From an uncultured Flavobacteriaceae bacterium (GTDB lineage Bacteria; Bacteroidota; Bacteroidia; Flavobacteriales; Flavobacteriaceae): a stretch of 9,132 bases of DNA. The notes under the pieces are model-generated. The model was not told the DNA's origin. It was given only the letters and a program-made list of their open reading frames with translations, and made no database searches. Of this stretch, positions 1 through 7,302 are shown one piece after another. Numbering within the stretch: position 1 is the stretch's first letter; the number at the start of each line of letters is the position of its first letter. The position numbers were made by a program, and so were the translations under genes. The stretch is taken from the NCBI GenBank assembly GCA_945788155.1, contig CALZKX010000319.1, forward strand, positions 1-9,132, written 5' to 3'.

Positions 1-501
1 CAAATAGGAAATGTAACGGAAACAGAAAAATATTATGAAATAGAGGTGGTTACCGAGCTCTTTGACGAAAGTGGAAAATCCACAGACAAATACACGACCT
101 CCTACCGCTGTAAACCTGAAGAATCCAGTACTATAGTCATGGTTTTTCCTTTTTATAACCCAAAAAAAATGGCAACCGAAATTAATACCACTTCAAAAAA
201 CTTTAAGGAGTTATATGACTTGAACAACCTTGAGGATATAGATTTGGAAATAAACTTTGATTCGGGCTTGTTGAATTTTTTCGGTTCCAAAAGCAAAATA
301 AAAATTTATAACAGAAGTTTGGTCACTGATGATACAACAAAAACAATACGCTCTAAATTAACAGCTAAAGCCTATGCGCTTGGCATTAGAATTAAGCAGT
401 TTGAATATACGGTTGTTGAGAAACTGAACAACAAAAATCTGTTGTCCTTTCAAAAATTCACCGAAAAGGATGGCAGTTATTTTACAATGACTTATAAATA
501 G
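1..501 (+). CDS. 3' part of an unrecognised protein, possibly TapB/DUF3108-like
   Basis: The reading frame is open from the first base of the window to the TAA at 499-501. The gene therefore almost certainly begins upstream, and the GTG at 46 is only an internal codon. About 166 residues are visible. They are rich in alternating polar and hydrophobic strands (for example YYEIEVVTELFDESGK and the closing FTMTYK), and I see no membrane segment in this part. The opening, with a repeated E/T/K-rich strand followed by F-D-E-S-G-K and later Y-R-C-K, resembles the beta-sandwich TapB/DUF3108-like exported proteins common in Bacteroidota, but this is a weak resemblance and not a firm assignment. The copper ATPase gene follows after 42 bases on the same strand, so co-transcription is possible. 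A role in metal handling is guilt by association only. Confidence 0.7.
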   Translation, partial: QIGNVTETEKYYEIEVVTELFDESGKSTDKYTTSYRCKPEESSTIVMVFPFYNPKKMATEINTTSKNFKELYDLNNLEDIDLEINFDSGLLNFFGSKSKIKIYNRSLVTDDTTKTIRSKLTAKAYALGIRIKQFEYTVVEKLNNKNLLSFQKFTEKDGSYFTMTYK

Positions 502-543
502 CCAAATTAAAAATTACGAAAACACTAAATAATAAAAACTATT

Positions 544-2622
544 ATGGAAAATCACGAGCATCACAAGAAAAAAGAAATGGATCACTCTAAAATGAACCAC
601 AACAAAAAAGACCACTCTAAAATGGATCATTCCGATCATGATGGCAATGCACCTATGGGAATGGCAGGTCACGACCACCATAAAATGATGGTCGCCGATT
701 TCAGGAAGCGATTCTGGATATCAACGATCATTACCATTCCAATCCTGTTCTTTTCGCCAATGATACAGGACTTTTTTGGCTACGACTACTTACTGCCAGG
801 AAATCCTTATGTGCTTTTTGCCCTGTCATCCTTTGTGTATTTCTGGGGTGCATGGCCATTTTTAAAAGGGTTTTATGGCGAGATGAAAACCAAAGGTGCT
901 GGAATGATGACCTTGATTTCAATGGCTATCAGTGTTGCTTATTTTTATAGTACGGCAACCGTATTCGGTCTGAAAGGCGAAGATTTCTTTTGGGAATTGA
1001 GTACGCTTATTGTCATTATGCTTTTGGGGCATTGGTTGGAAATGAAATCGGTTTTGGGTGCCTCAAAAGCCCTGCAACTACTGGTAAGTATGCTCCCTTC
1101 TGAAGCGCACAAAGTTGTAGGCGATAAAATTGAAGATGTGAAGCTTGACGATCTTATGAAAAATGACATAATCTTGATTAAACCCGGCGAAAAAATACCC
1201 GCAGATGGTATTATTACCGAAGGCTCCAGTTACCTAAACGAATCGATGCTCACTGGCGAATCTAAACCTGTAAAAAAGGGATTGGATGATAAAGTAATTG
1301 GAGGTTCCATCAACGGTAACAGCACTTTAAAAGTCAAGGTTGAGCATACAGGAAAAGATAGTTATCTCAACAAGGTTATTAAAATGGTTGATGAAGCACA
1401 ACGTACCAAATCGAAAATGCAAAACCTTTCAGACAGAGCAGCCAAATGGCTTACTTATATAGCATTGATTATTGGTTTTGGAACCCTAGCTGTATGGTTG
1501 TCTTTAGGCTTTCCGTTTGTATATGCATTAGAGAGAATGGTAACAGTTATGGTAATTGCCTGTCCGCATGCTTTAGGGCTTGCCATTCCACTTGTGGTTG
1601 CAATTTCTACAGCAGTATCCGCACAAAATGGCTTGCTTATTCGTAACAGGACCGCTTTTGAAGAATCCAGAAAAATCTCGGCACTATTATTCGACAAGAC
1701 TGGAACATTGACCAAAGGTGATTTTGGTGTTACCCGAATAGAATCTGTTAGCGATAATTATTCAACAGCCGAAATCCTTCGATTGGCAAGTGCCTTGGAG
1801 CAAAGTTCGGAACATCCCATTGCTGTTGGTATCATTAAAAAAGTAAAGGCCGATAATGTGGCCATCCCAAAACCTGAAAAGTTCAATGCCATTACAGGAA
1901 AAGGCGTTGAGGCCGATGTTGAAGGTAAACAAGTAAAAGTGGTAAGTCCGGGTTTTTTAAGAGACGAAAACATTGCCATTCCAGAAGACGCCTACAGCGA
2001 TGCTGCAGAAACGGTCGTGTTTGTTTTAATTGACGGAAAATTAGCAGGTTATATTGCCCTTTCTGACGAAATTAGACCAGAATCCGCTGGTGCGATACAA
2101 ACCTTTAAAAAGAACAATATTAAAGTATATATGGCTACTGGAGATAATGAAAAAACCGCCAAAGCTGTTAGCGATAAACTTGGACTGGATGGCTATTATG
2201 CCGAAGTATTACCACATCAAAAAGTAGAAATCGTGCAAGAATTACAGGCTAAAGGTGAATTTGTTGCCATGACAGGTGATGGTGTTAACGATGCTCCTGC
2301 ATTGGCACAGGCAAATGTTGGTGTTGCCGTAGGTTCGGGTTCTGATATTGCTGCCGAAACAGCCGATATTATTTTAGTGAACAGCAACCCAAAAGATATT
2401 GCTAATTTAATTTTATTTGGCAAAGCCACCTATGGCAAAATGATACAAAACTTAATTTGGGCAACGGGTTATAATGTGGTTGCTATTCCATTGGCAGCAG
2501 GTGTTTTTTACGCTTCAGGATTTGTGTTAGGGCCTGCAGTAGCTGCAGTGTTTATGAGTTTAAGTACTATTATTGTGGCCATTAATGCACAACTGTTAAA
2601 GCGAAAAATAGGTAAAAAATAA
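544..2622 (+). CDS. copB: Copper-translocating P1B-type ATPase, CopB-like
   Basis: This is a complete 692-residue inner-membrane pump that would export copper ions using ATP. The cytosolic N-terminus (residues 1-49) is a His/Met-rich tail with 11 His in the first 46 residues and repeated DHSKM units. It replaces the usual CXXC heavy-metal domain. About eight membrane segments follow (near 57-73, 87-106, 118-140, 148-166, 302-322, 332-358, 633-655, 657-682). The actuator TGES is at 237-240 and the ion-binding CPH at 340-342. Phosphorylated Asp384 sits in DKTGTLT, the SEHP nucleotide-binding motif at 422-425 and GDGVNDAP at 578-585. GYN (642-644) and MSLST (671-675) in the last helices fit the P1B-3 (CopB) class, which uses CPH instead of CPC. 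Whether it moves Cu(I) or Cu(II) cannot be read from sequence. The ATG at 544 has only an AT-rich leader. The next gene overlaps its stop codon by one base. Confidence 0.95.
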   Translation: MENHEHHKKKEMDHSKMNHNKKDHSKMDHSDHDGNAPMGMAGHDHHKMMVADFRKRFWISTIITIPILFFSPMIQDFFGYDYLLPGNPYVLFALSSFVYFWGAWPFLKGFYGEMKTKGAGMMTLISMAISVAYFYSTATVFGLKGEDFFWELSTLIVIMLLGHWLEMKSVLGASKALQLLVSMLPSEAHKVVGDKIEDVKLDDLMKNDIILIKPGEKIPADGIITEGSSYLNESMLTGESKPVKKGLDDKVIGGSINGNSTLKVKVEHTGKDSYLNKVIKMVDEAQRTKSKMQNLSDRAAKWLTYIALIIGFGTLAVWLSLGFPFVYALERMVTVMVIACPHALGLAIPLVVAISTAVSAQNGLLIRNRTAFEESRKISALLFDKTGTLTKGDFGVTRIESVSDNYSTAEILRLASALEQSSEHPIAVGIIKKVKADNVAIPKPEKFNAITGKGVEADVEGKQVKVVSPGFLRDENIAIPEDAYSDAAETVVFVLIDGKLAGYIALSDEIRPESAGAIQTFKKNNIKVYMATGDNEKTAKAVSDKLGLDGYYAEVLPHQKVEIVQELQAKGEFVAMTGDGVNDAPALAQANVGVAVGSGSDIAAETADIILVNSNPKDIANLILFGKATYGKMIQNLIWATGYNVVAIPLAAGVFYASGFVLGPAVAAVFMSLSTIIVAINAQLLKRKIGKK

Positions 2623-3842
2623 TGACTAAAAATGAAAAACTTAACAGGATATTATTAATCCTGTTAAGTTTGTTTATTGTTATGTTGGGCTATGGTATTT
2701 TATTACCCATACTGCCCTACTATACCGAACGGTTAGCTTTAAAAAACAGTTTAGATGCTGACTTAATAAATTTCCATATAGGATTACTAACAAGTATCTA
2801 TCCTTTATTTCAGCTTCTTTTTGTGATTTTTTGGGGCAAACTATCAGATAGGTATGGACGTAAACCCATCATCATTATAGGGTTGATTGGTTTTATTATA
2901 ATGCAGGTACTTACAGGGCTCGCTACAAGTATAACAATGCTTTATGTAGCGAGAATTATTGGTGGCATCTTGACCTCATCAATAATTCCAGTAAGCAATG
3001 CTTATTTAAGCGATATCACTTCTGATACACAACGTACAAAAATTATGGCTTGGTCTGGAATGGCCTATAGTTCAGGAATCATTTTTGGACCTGTGTTGGG
3101 TGGCTTATTATCGCAGACCGATGTTCACTGGAATTATTCGTTTGGTCAATTTCATCTGGACCGGTTTACAGTTCCTTTTCTTTTAGCAGCACTATTGGGC
3201 TTTTTTGTATTACTCTCAATTATTGTATGGCTGCAAAACACGCAAATAGTGAAAAGGGTTATATCCAAGAGCAAAACAATCGGTTTTTTCATTAACAAAT
3301 ATTTTATTATCCTGTTACTGCTATCTTTTATATTGCAGTTTGTAGTCACTTTATTTGAAACTGTATTTTCAATTTACGGAAAAGATGAATTGTCCTTTTC
3401 CAGTAATCAAGTTGGGATTGGCTTTATGCTTTGCGGATTGGTAATGGCAGTTTTACAACCTGTTTTTGCAACTTATGGAGAAAGATTTATAACTTCAAAA
3501 CAGCAAATAGCTTTAGGGCTGTTGTTAACCAGTTTATCGCTTATTGCATTTCCTTTTTTAAATAGTGAGCTTTACGTTTATGTGATGATTGTTATTTTTG
3601 CTATAGGTGGTGCTTTGGTGACTCCTAATTTGCTTTCGGCAGTGTCCTTGATTTCAAAGGAACACACTGGCAGGAATATTTCCATACAAAGCTCTACTAA
3701 TAGCATAGGCCAAATTTTAGGACCGATTTTAGGTGTTTGGTTAATTTCGGGTGGTTTTTATTATCCTTTTATAATCGCTGGATTGATTGTTTTAGTTTCA
3801 ATAGGATTTGTTATACCTCTAATAAAATGGCAAAAACAATGA
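2622..3842 (+). CDS. MFS drug/metabolite exporter (DHA1-type, TetA-like)
   Basis: This 406-residue protein is a major facilitator superfamily transporter with about 12 predicted membrane helices, probably a proton-coupled exporter in the inner membrane. Motif A, GKLSDRYGRKP, lies at 72-82 between helices 2 and 3. The motif B arginine is in YVARIIGGI (Arg111). The antiporter motif C, with glycines spaced as G-x5-G-x3-GPxxGG, is at 146-161; motif C is characteristic of drug:H+ antiporters. The overall plan resembles TetA-like multidrug or tetracycline pumps, but the substrate cannot be deduced. The ATG overlaps the stop codon of the copper ATPase (TAATG), so the two are very likely translated from one message by reinitiation. 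This suggests a shared role in detoxification, though not necessarily of copper. Confidence 0.9.
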   Translation: MTKNEKLNRILLILLSLFIVMLGYGILLPILPYYTERLALKNSLDADLINFHIGLLTSIYPLFQLLFVIFWGKLSDRYGRKPIIIIGLIGFIIMQVLTGLATSITMLYVARIIGGILTSSIIPVSNAYLSDITSDTQRTKIMAWSGMAYSSGIIFGPVLGGLLSQTDVHWNYSFGQFHLDRFTVPFLLAALLGFFVLLSIIVWLQNTQIVKRVISKSKTIGFFINKYFIILLLLSFILQFVVTLFETVFSIYGKDELSFSSNQVGIGFMLCGLVMAVLQPVFATYGERFITSKQQIALGLLLTSLSLIAFPFLNSELYVYVMIVIFAIGGALVTPNLLSAVSLISKEHTGRNISIQSSTNSIGQILGPILGVWLISGGFYYPFIIAGLIVLVSIGFVIPLIKWQKQ

Positions 3843-3872
3843 AACATCTTGGAGTGAAAAAGACTCGTTTTA

Positions 3873-3906
3873 TTTGGGTAATTTAATGATAGCCATGGTA
3901 TAATAT
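3873..3906 (+). promoter_or_regulatory. Possible promoter for the phospholipase D-like gene
   Basis: In the 93-base gap after the MFS gene, TTTG at 3873-3876 is followed after 22 bases by TATAATAT at 3899-3906. The spacing and the TTTG box are compatible with the Bacteroidota -33 element. The second box matches only the TA start of the usual TAnnTTTG -7 element. The location, 30 bases before the next start codon, is suitable. This is a weak pattern match. Confidence 0.2.
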
Positions 3907-3935
3907 TAAAAAGATGTAAAATAATAAGTATTGTG

Positions 3936-5126
3936 ATGATTCATAAATCAACAACAGAAAATCAAAAAAAGCACTTTCATGATAGTAATGATGATAATGG
4001 ATATATACAGTTGCTGAATTCTGGTGAAGCGTATTTTCTTCAGTTAAAAAAATTAATTGAAGATGCACAAAAGGAAATCCATCTGCAAACTTATATTTTT
4101 GAAGACGACGAAACAGGAAATGATATAGCGGATTGCCTGAAAAGAGCTGCCCAAAGAAAAGTAAAGGTTTATGTTTTATTGGATGCTTATGGCAGTGCGG
4201 CACTTCCAGATAGTTTTGTCCAGGATTTGATACATCACGGTATATCAATTCGTTTCTTTTCCCCTTTATTTTCCTTGAACAATTTTTATCTGGGAAGGCG
4301 TATGCACCACAAAGTACTGGTTGTTGATGAAAAAATGGCAGTGATAGGCGGAATCAATATTGCTAATAAATACAAGGGAATCCAAGAATTAGAGCCTTGG
4401 CTTGATTTTGCCGTACAGTTGGATTGTCCTGCAGCCGAGGATTTGCAAAAATTGTGCAGGGATTATTTTTTTAAAAAAGGAAGCTCAAAAAAAATAAAAC
4501 CTGTCTTGCATTCGGCTGGTAATGCTCTTGTTGGAATTATACAAAACGACTGGTTAAAAAGTAAAACGGAGGTTTGTGATGCATACACCAATGCGATACT
4601 TCGGGCAAAAAAGGAAATAATTATAATAGGCTCCTATTTTTTACCTGGAAAAAAGATGTCCAAAGCATTAAAAAAAGCTAGTAAAAGAGGCGTTAAAATA
4701 ACTTTAATTTTAGCTGGTATTAGTGATGTGCCTTTGGTAAGAAGGGCAACCGAGCATTTATACGCCACTTTTTTGCACGATCACATTAAAATATATGAAT
4801 GGAACAAATCGGTCTTGCACGGAAAAGCTGCTATAGTAGATAACCAGTGGTCAACCATAGGTTCCTTTAATTTGAACAGTCTTAGCTGTTATGGCAGCAT
4901 AGAAATGAACGTGGAAATACATTCATTTGGTTTTGCTGAAACCTTGCGCTTGGACTTTAATAGGGTAATAAACGAGTGCAAGGAAGTTACCAAGAGCAGT
5001 TTTGAAATAAGAGCAAATATCCTTAACAGACTTGCAGATTGGTTGTCTTATCAAATAATAAGAACAACACTACTTTCTCTAACCTTTTTACCACACTTAA
5101 GGGTTTTTAAAAAATATAGGTTTTAA
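3936..5126 (+). CDS. Phospholipase D family protein, cardiolipin synthase (ClsB-like)
   Basis: Numbered from the ATG at 3936, this 396-residue protein has two phospholipase D catalytic repeats. HHKVLVVD (HxKxxxxD) is at 124-131, followed by the usual GG-N-A run, and HGKAAIVD is at 295-302, followed by GSFNLNS. Each repeat supplies one His/Lys pair to a single active site. Enzymes of this length without N-terminal membrane helices resemble ClsB, which makes cardiolipin at the inner membrane by phosphatidyl transfer. A hydrophobic stretch near 375-388 may help membrane contact. A GTG three bases earlier (3933) is also in frame; ATG is preferred because it is the stronger start codon. The gene follows the copper ATPase/MFS pair on the same strand, which hints at a membrane-stress role alongside metal export. 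That link is inference, and other PLD-type transferase reactions remain possible. Confidence 0.88.
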   Translation: MIHKSTTENQKKHFHDSNDDNGYIQLLNSGEAYFLQLKKLIEDAQKEIHLQTYIFEDDETGNDIADCLKRAAQRKVKVYVLLDAYGSAALPDSFVQDLIHHGISIRFFSPLFSLNNFYLGRRMHHKVLVVDEKMAVIGGINIANKYKGIQELEPWLDFAVQLDCPAAEDLQKLCRDYFFKKGSSKKIKPVLHSAGNALVGIIQNDWLKSKTEVCDAYTNAILRAKKEIIIIGSYFLPGKKMSKALKKASKRGVKITLILAGISDVPLVRRATEHLYATFLHDHIKIYEWNKSVLHGKAAIVDNQWSTIGSFNLNSLSCYGSIEMNVEIHSFGFAETLRLDFNRVINECKEVTKSSFEIRANILNRLADWLSYQIIRTTLLSLTFLPHLRVFKKYRF

Positions 5127-5438
5127 ACGTTTAAGTTTCCCATATGAGTATTTTTTAACCTTACATTTTCCTCTTATAGAAATCTAGTCTATACAATAAA
5201 ACATGTATTGACCCTTAAATGGTTGGATGCTATATTATCTTGATAGTTATGGGGTTAACTTTTTTTGAAGATAGTCTCATTGTATTCAAGAAAGTTAAAT
5301 GAAAGTAACTTTAATGGATCTACTAGACAATAATAAAATGACGATTGTCGGTAAAACAATACTCCTCGTAGATTAAACTGTGCGTTTATAGGATAAATTT
5401 TTTTTTTAAAATAAAAAAAAGTTAAATTACATCATTAT
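5127..5438 (+). other. 312-base intergenic gap with no convincing gene
   Basis: No frame on either strand gives a recognisable protein here. A perfect 12-base palindrome TTAAACGTTTAA (5123-5134) spans the stop codon of the upstream gene. Inverted repeats include AAAGTTA/TAACTTT (5291-5312) and GACAAT/ATTGTC (5326-5349). A run of ten T (5398-5407) is followed by A-rich sequence just before the next gene. Two tiny frames of 27 codons (5219-5302) and 25 codons (5299-5376) overlap by ATGA but match nothing I know. The gap presumably holds the promoter of the His-rich gene, but no clear TTTG/TAnnTTTG pair was found. Confidence 0.5.
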
Positions 5439-5837
5439 ATGGTTAAAATATTTTCAATATTACTTTCAGGCTTGATTTTTTTTCAAGGTTTCAGCATGAA
5501 TTTTCAAGACTTTTCCAAGTTTAAAATCATGGTTGAGCACTTGGATTTTCATCAAGAAAATTTTAACGAAAGTGTTATGGATTTTGTTTCTATCCATTAT
5601 GGTTCAAACAAAATTTTGCACAGTAACGAACATGAGCATAATGATGAGCATGAGAATTTACCTTTTAAAAAAGAGACCAAGACCAGTGAAAATATACCAA
5701 TAGTATATGTAATTAATAATTCAAGTATTAAAATAAACAATAATAACTTATCAGAACTATCTGTAAATTTCTTTTATAAAGAAATGCATTCTACATTCGA
5801 AAAACCTAATGTTTTTCAGCCTCCAAGGCATTCCTAA
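5439..5837 (+). CDS. Small exported His-rich protein linked to heavy-metal efflux
   Basis: This 132-residue protein starts with a short basic tip and a hydrophobic stretch (residues 4-18) that looks like a signal peptide. The mature part contains an HYG motif at 53-55, then an acidic/His cluster around H61, H65, H67 and H71, a H-E-N-L-P-F stretch at 71-76, and a C-terminal FQPPR at 126-130. This combination of a FVSIHYG-like stretch, a His/Glu cluster, ENLPF and a closing FQPP is one I recognise from uncharacterised small flavobacterial proteins encoded just before TolC-like and CusA/CzcA-type RND metal-efflux genes. A periplasmic metal-binding role is plausible from the His cluster but is inferred. 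No RND genes follow here: the next 487 bases hold only a gene relic. The start ATG has an A/T-rich leader. A role in copper homeostasis would fit the ATPase upstream. Confidence 0.75.
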   Translation: MVKIFSILLSGLIFFQGFSMNFQDFSKFKIMVEHLDFHQENFNESVMDFVSIHYGSNKILHSNEHEHNDEHENLPFKKETKTSENIPIVYVINNSSIKINNNNLSELSVNFFYKEMHSTFEKPNVFQPPRHS

Positions 5838-5889
5838 AAATCTTATTAAACCATCAACTGTCATTCAATTAAAAATTCTATGGTTTTAG

Positions 5890-6304
5890 TTGCATGCATA
5901 TAATAAGATCTTCCGTTTATTTATTGACCACTTTTATAATTGCGTAGAGCAGGTTAATTTTTTAATAAGACGTCCAATTACGTCATATTTATTCCCTGAT
6001 ACACACTTATTAAGTGTACTTAAATAATTAAGTCATCTAAGAGACTAATCATGGTTTATTATTAAAAACCTATTCATTACTTAAAAGTTGAAGAGTATCG
6101 CTTTAAAATATTGTAAAGAAATAATACTATTTCCTTAAACTATTCTTTTGTTGATATAGGCTGAGGTAAAAGAAGCGAATTTTTAATTGCTTCTGAGTAC
6201 GATTTTGATAAAGTAATATTAAAAAACCCATGAAGACTGCTAGTATCGAAGACTATAACATTCTTGAGTTTGATTTTATCGTGTATCAAGTTGAACTGCT
6301 TTGA
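5890..6304 (+). pseudogene. Decayed class I SAM-dependent methyltransferase
   Basis: Three forward-frame pieces read as successive parts of one protein. Piece 1 (5890-6027, 45 open codons) includes FIDHFYN, NFLIRRPITSYLFPD and ends at TAA. Piece 2 (about 6066-6233, another frame) contains EEYRFKIL, a TAA, then ISLNYSFVDIG, TGA, GK and ASEYDFDKVILKNP before TGA. FVDIG-x-GK is the glycine-rich SAM-binding loop (usually FVDIGCGKGR or FVDIGSGKGR), and the TGA lies where Cys or Ser is normal. ASEY-F-KVI is the stretch that usually follows it. Piece 3 (6230-6304, third frame) reads MKTASIEDYNILEFD, FIVYQ and resembles the later DA-x-x-Y / DxVxYL region. The stretch between pieces 2 and 3 seems deleted by some 25-30 codons. 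The relic ends 20 bases before the ATP-grasp gene, so the locus may once have held a methyltransferase. The family call rests on motif recognition only. Confidence 0.5.
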
Positions 6305-6324
6305 GATAATTAAAAAAATTTAAA

Positions 6325-7302
6325 ATGAAAAATAAAAATATATTAATAACGTGTGGTGGAAGAAGAGTTTCTTTATTAAAATTCTTTAAAACAGAGTTAA
6401 AAAAGATTTATTCTGAAGGGTTAGTATATATAACCGATAGCCATCCATTACTTTCTTCGGCAGCTCACTTGGCCGATGGTTTTTTTAAAGTTCCCGATTT
6501 ATCTAGTCCACATTATATAAATGAGCTTCTAAATATTTGCATAGAAAATAAGATAGCTCTTTTAATCCCTACTTTTGATAGGGAATTATTAGCACTTTCT
6601 CAAAATGAGGAGCTGTTCAAAAAAAATGGTATAACAATTGTCATTAGTTCAACTGATTTTATTGACAAAACTATCAATAAATCAAATACCCATAGGTTTT
6701 TTAAAAGTTTAAATATCCCTTTTCCAAAAGAGTATTCAAAAAAAGAATATAAATTGCCTATTTATATTAAACCAAACTTGGGTAGTAATAGTAAAGATAA
6801 TTTTGTTATAACTAGCGAGAATGATTTTTTAAAAAAGCATTTTGTGAATGATGAATACCTGTTTTTGGAATACCTAAACCCTAATGAATTTAAAGAGTAC
6901 ACCTGTGATCTATATTACTCAAAAACACACCATTTAAAATGTGCTGTTCCAAGAAAGCGCCTAGAGGTTAGAGCAGGAGAAGTTAGTAAAGCATTAACTA
7001 AGAAAAATGAAATACTTGATTTTATTTATAAGCAGTTTTCGTTTTTACCTGGAGCCAGAGGATGTATAAATATTCAATTGTTTAAACATATATCAACTAA
7101 CAAAATTGTTTGTATTGAAATTAATCCAAGATTTGGTGGTGGATTTCCTTTATCTTACCATGCTGGAGCAAATTATCCATTATGGATATTGAATGAATAC
7201 CTCCTTGGAAAAGATATAACCTTTTATAGTGGTTGGGAAGATAATTTATTAATGCTTAGATACGATCAGGAAGTAATAGCTAGAAATTTTACTAATGGAT
7301 AA
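6325..7302 (+). CDS. ATP-grasp ligase (CarB/PylC-like)
   Basis: This 325-residue protein joins an N-terminal Rossmann-like pre-ATP-grasp domain to an ATP-grasp fold. The N-terminal part has ITCGGRRVSLLK at 8-19 and the PTFDREL segment at 82-88. The ATP-grasp part starts with NKSNTHRFFKSLNIPFP at 118-134, has a nucleotide-binding Lys in YIKPNLGS (147-154), and ends with the metal-binding EINPRFGGG at 265-273. Such enzymes activate a carboxylate as acyl phosphate and join it to an amine or similar acceptor; the family is often labelled carbamoyl-phosphate-synthase-like, but this is not CarB itself, which is about three times longer. The HAD phosphatase gene overlaps the 3' end by 8 bases, and I recall the same pair in surface-polysaccharide loci of Bacteroidota. 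The substrate is unknown. The protein is probably cytoplasmic, with no signal peptide or membrane segment. Confidence 0.88.
   Translation: MKNKNILITCGGRRVSLLKFFKTELKKIYSEGLVYITDSHPLLSSAAHLADGFFKVPDLSSPHYINELLNICIENKIALLIPTFDRELLALSQNEELFKKNGITIVISSTDFIDKTINKSNTHRFFKSLNIPFPKEYSKKEYKLPIYIKPNLGSNSKDNFVITSENDFLKKHFVNDEYLFLEYLNPNEFKEYTCDLYYSKTHHLKCAVPRKRLEVRAGEVSKALTKKNEILDFIYKQFSFLPGARGCINIQLFKHISTNKIVCIEINPRFGGGFPLSYHAGANYPLWILNEYLLGKDITFYSGWEDNLLMLRYDQEVIARNFTNG

Noticed and set aside
46..501. GTG at 46 as the true start of the first gene
   Set aside because: The frame is open to base 1 with protein-like sequence before the GTG, so the gene starts outside the window.
3883..4248. 121-codon minus-strand frame opposite the cardiolipin synthase gene
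   Set aside because: It lies antisense to the start of a well-supported PLD gene, has no recognisable motifs and starts inside it; it is a shadow frame.
5123..5134. Perfect palindrome TTAAACGTTTAA at the end of the cardiolipin synthase gene, considered as a terminator
   Set aside because: The stem would have no proper loop and no T-run follows; too short and AT-rich to call.
5840..5909. ATCTTATT...AATAAGAT inverted repeat, considered as an insertion-sequence remnant or terminator of the His-rich gene
   Set aside because: Arms are only 8 AT-rich bases with a 54-base loop, and no transposase fragment or target duplication is visible.
6003..6033. Two adjacent 6-base-pair hairpins with alternating ACTTAA/TTAAGT half-sites, considered as an operator
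   Set aside because: They span the end of an open piece of the relic, are AT-rich and short, and have no intact gene at a suitable distance.
6171..6194. Hairpin AGAAGC-(G)-AATT-TTT-AATT-GCTTCT, considered as a terminator or structured RNA
   Set aside because: No T-run follows and it lies inside the methyltransferase relic, right after the glycine-loop piece, so coding ancestry explains it better.
6232..6254. GAAGACT direct repeat
   Set aside because: Seven bases, two copies, inside the relic; likely chance.
6269..6303. TTTG...CTGCTTTG as a promoter for the ATP-grasp gene
   Set aside because: The -7 box lacks the TA start, the spacing is long and the leader would be very short; the bases are part of the relic coding piece.
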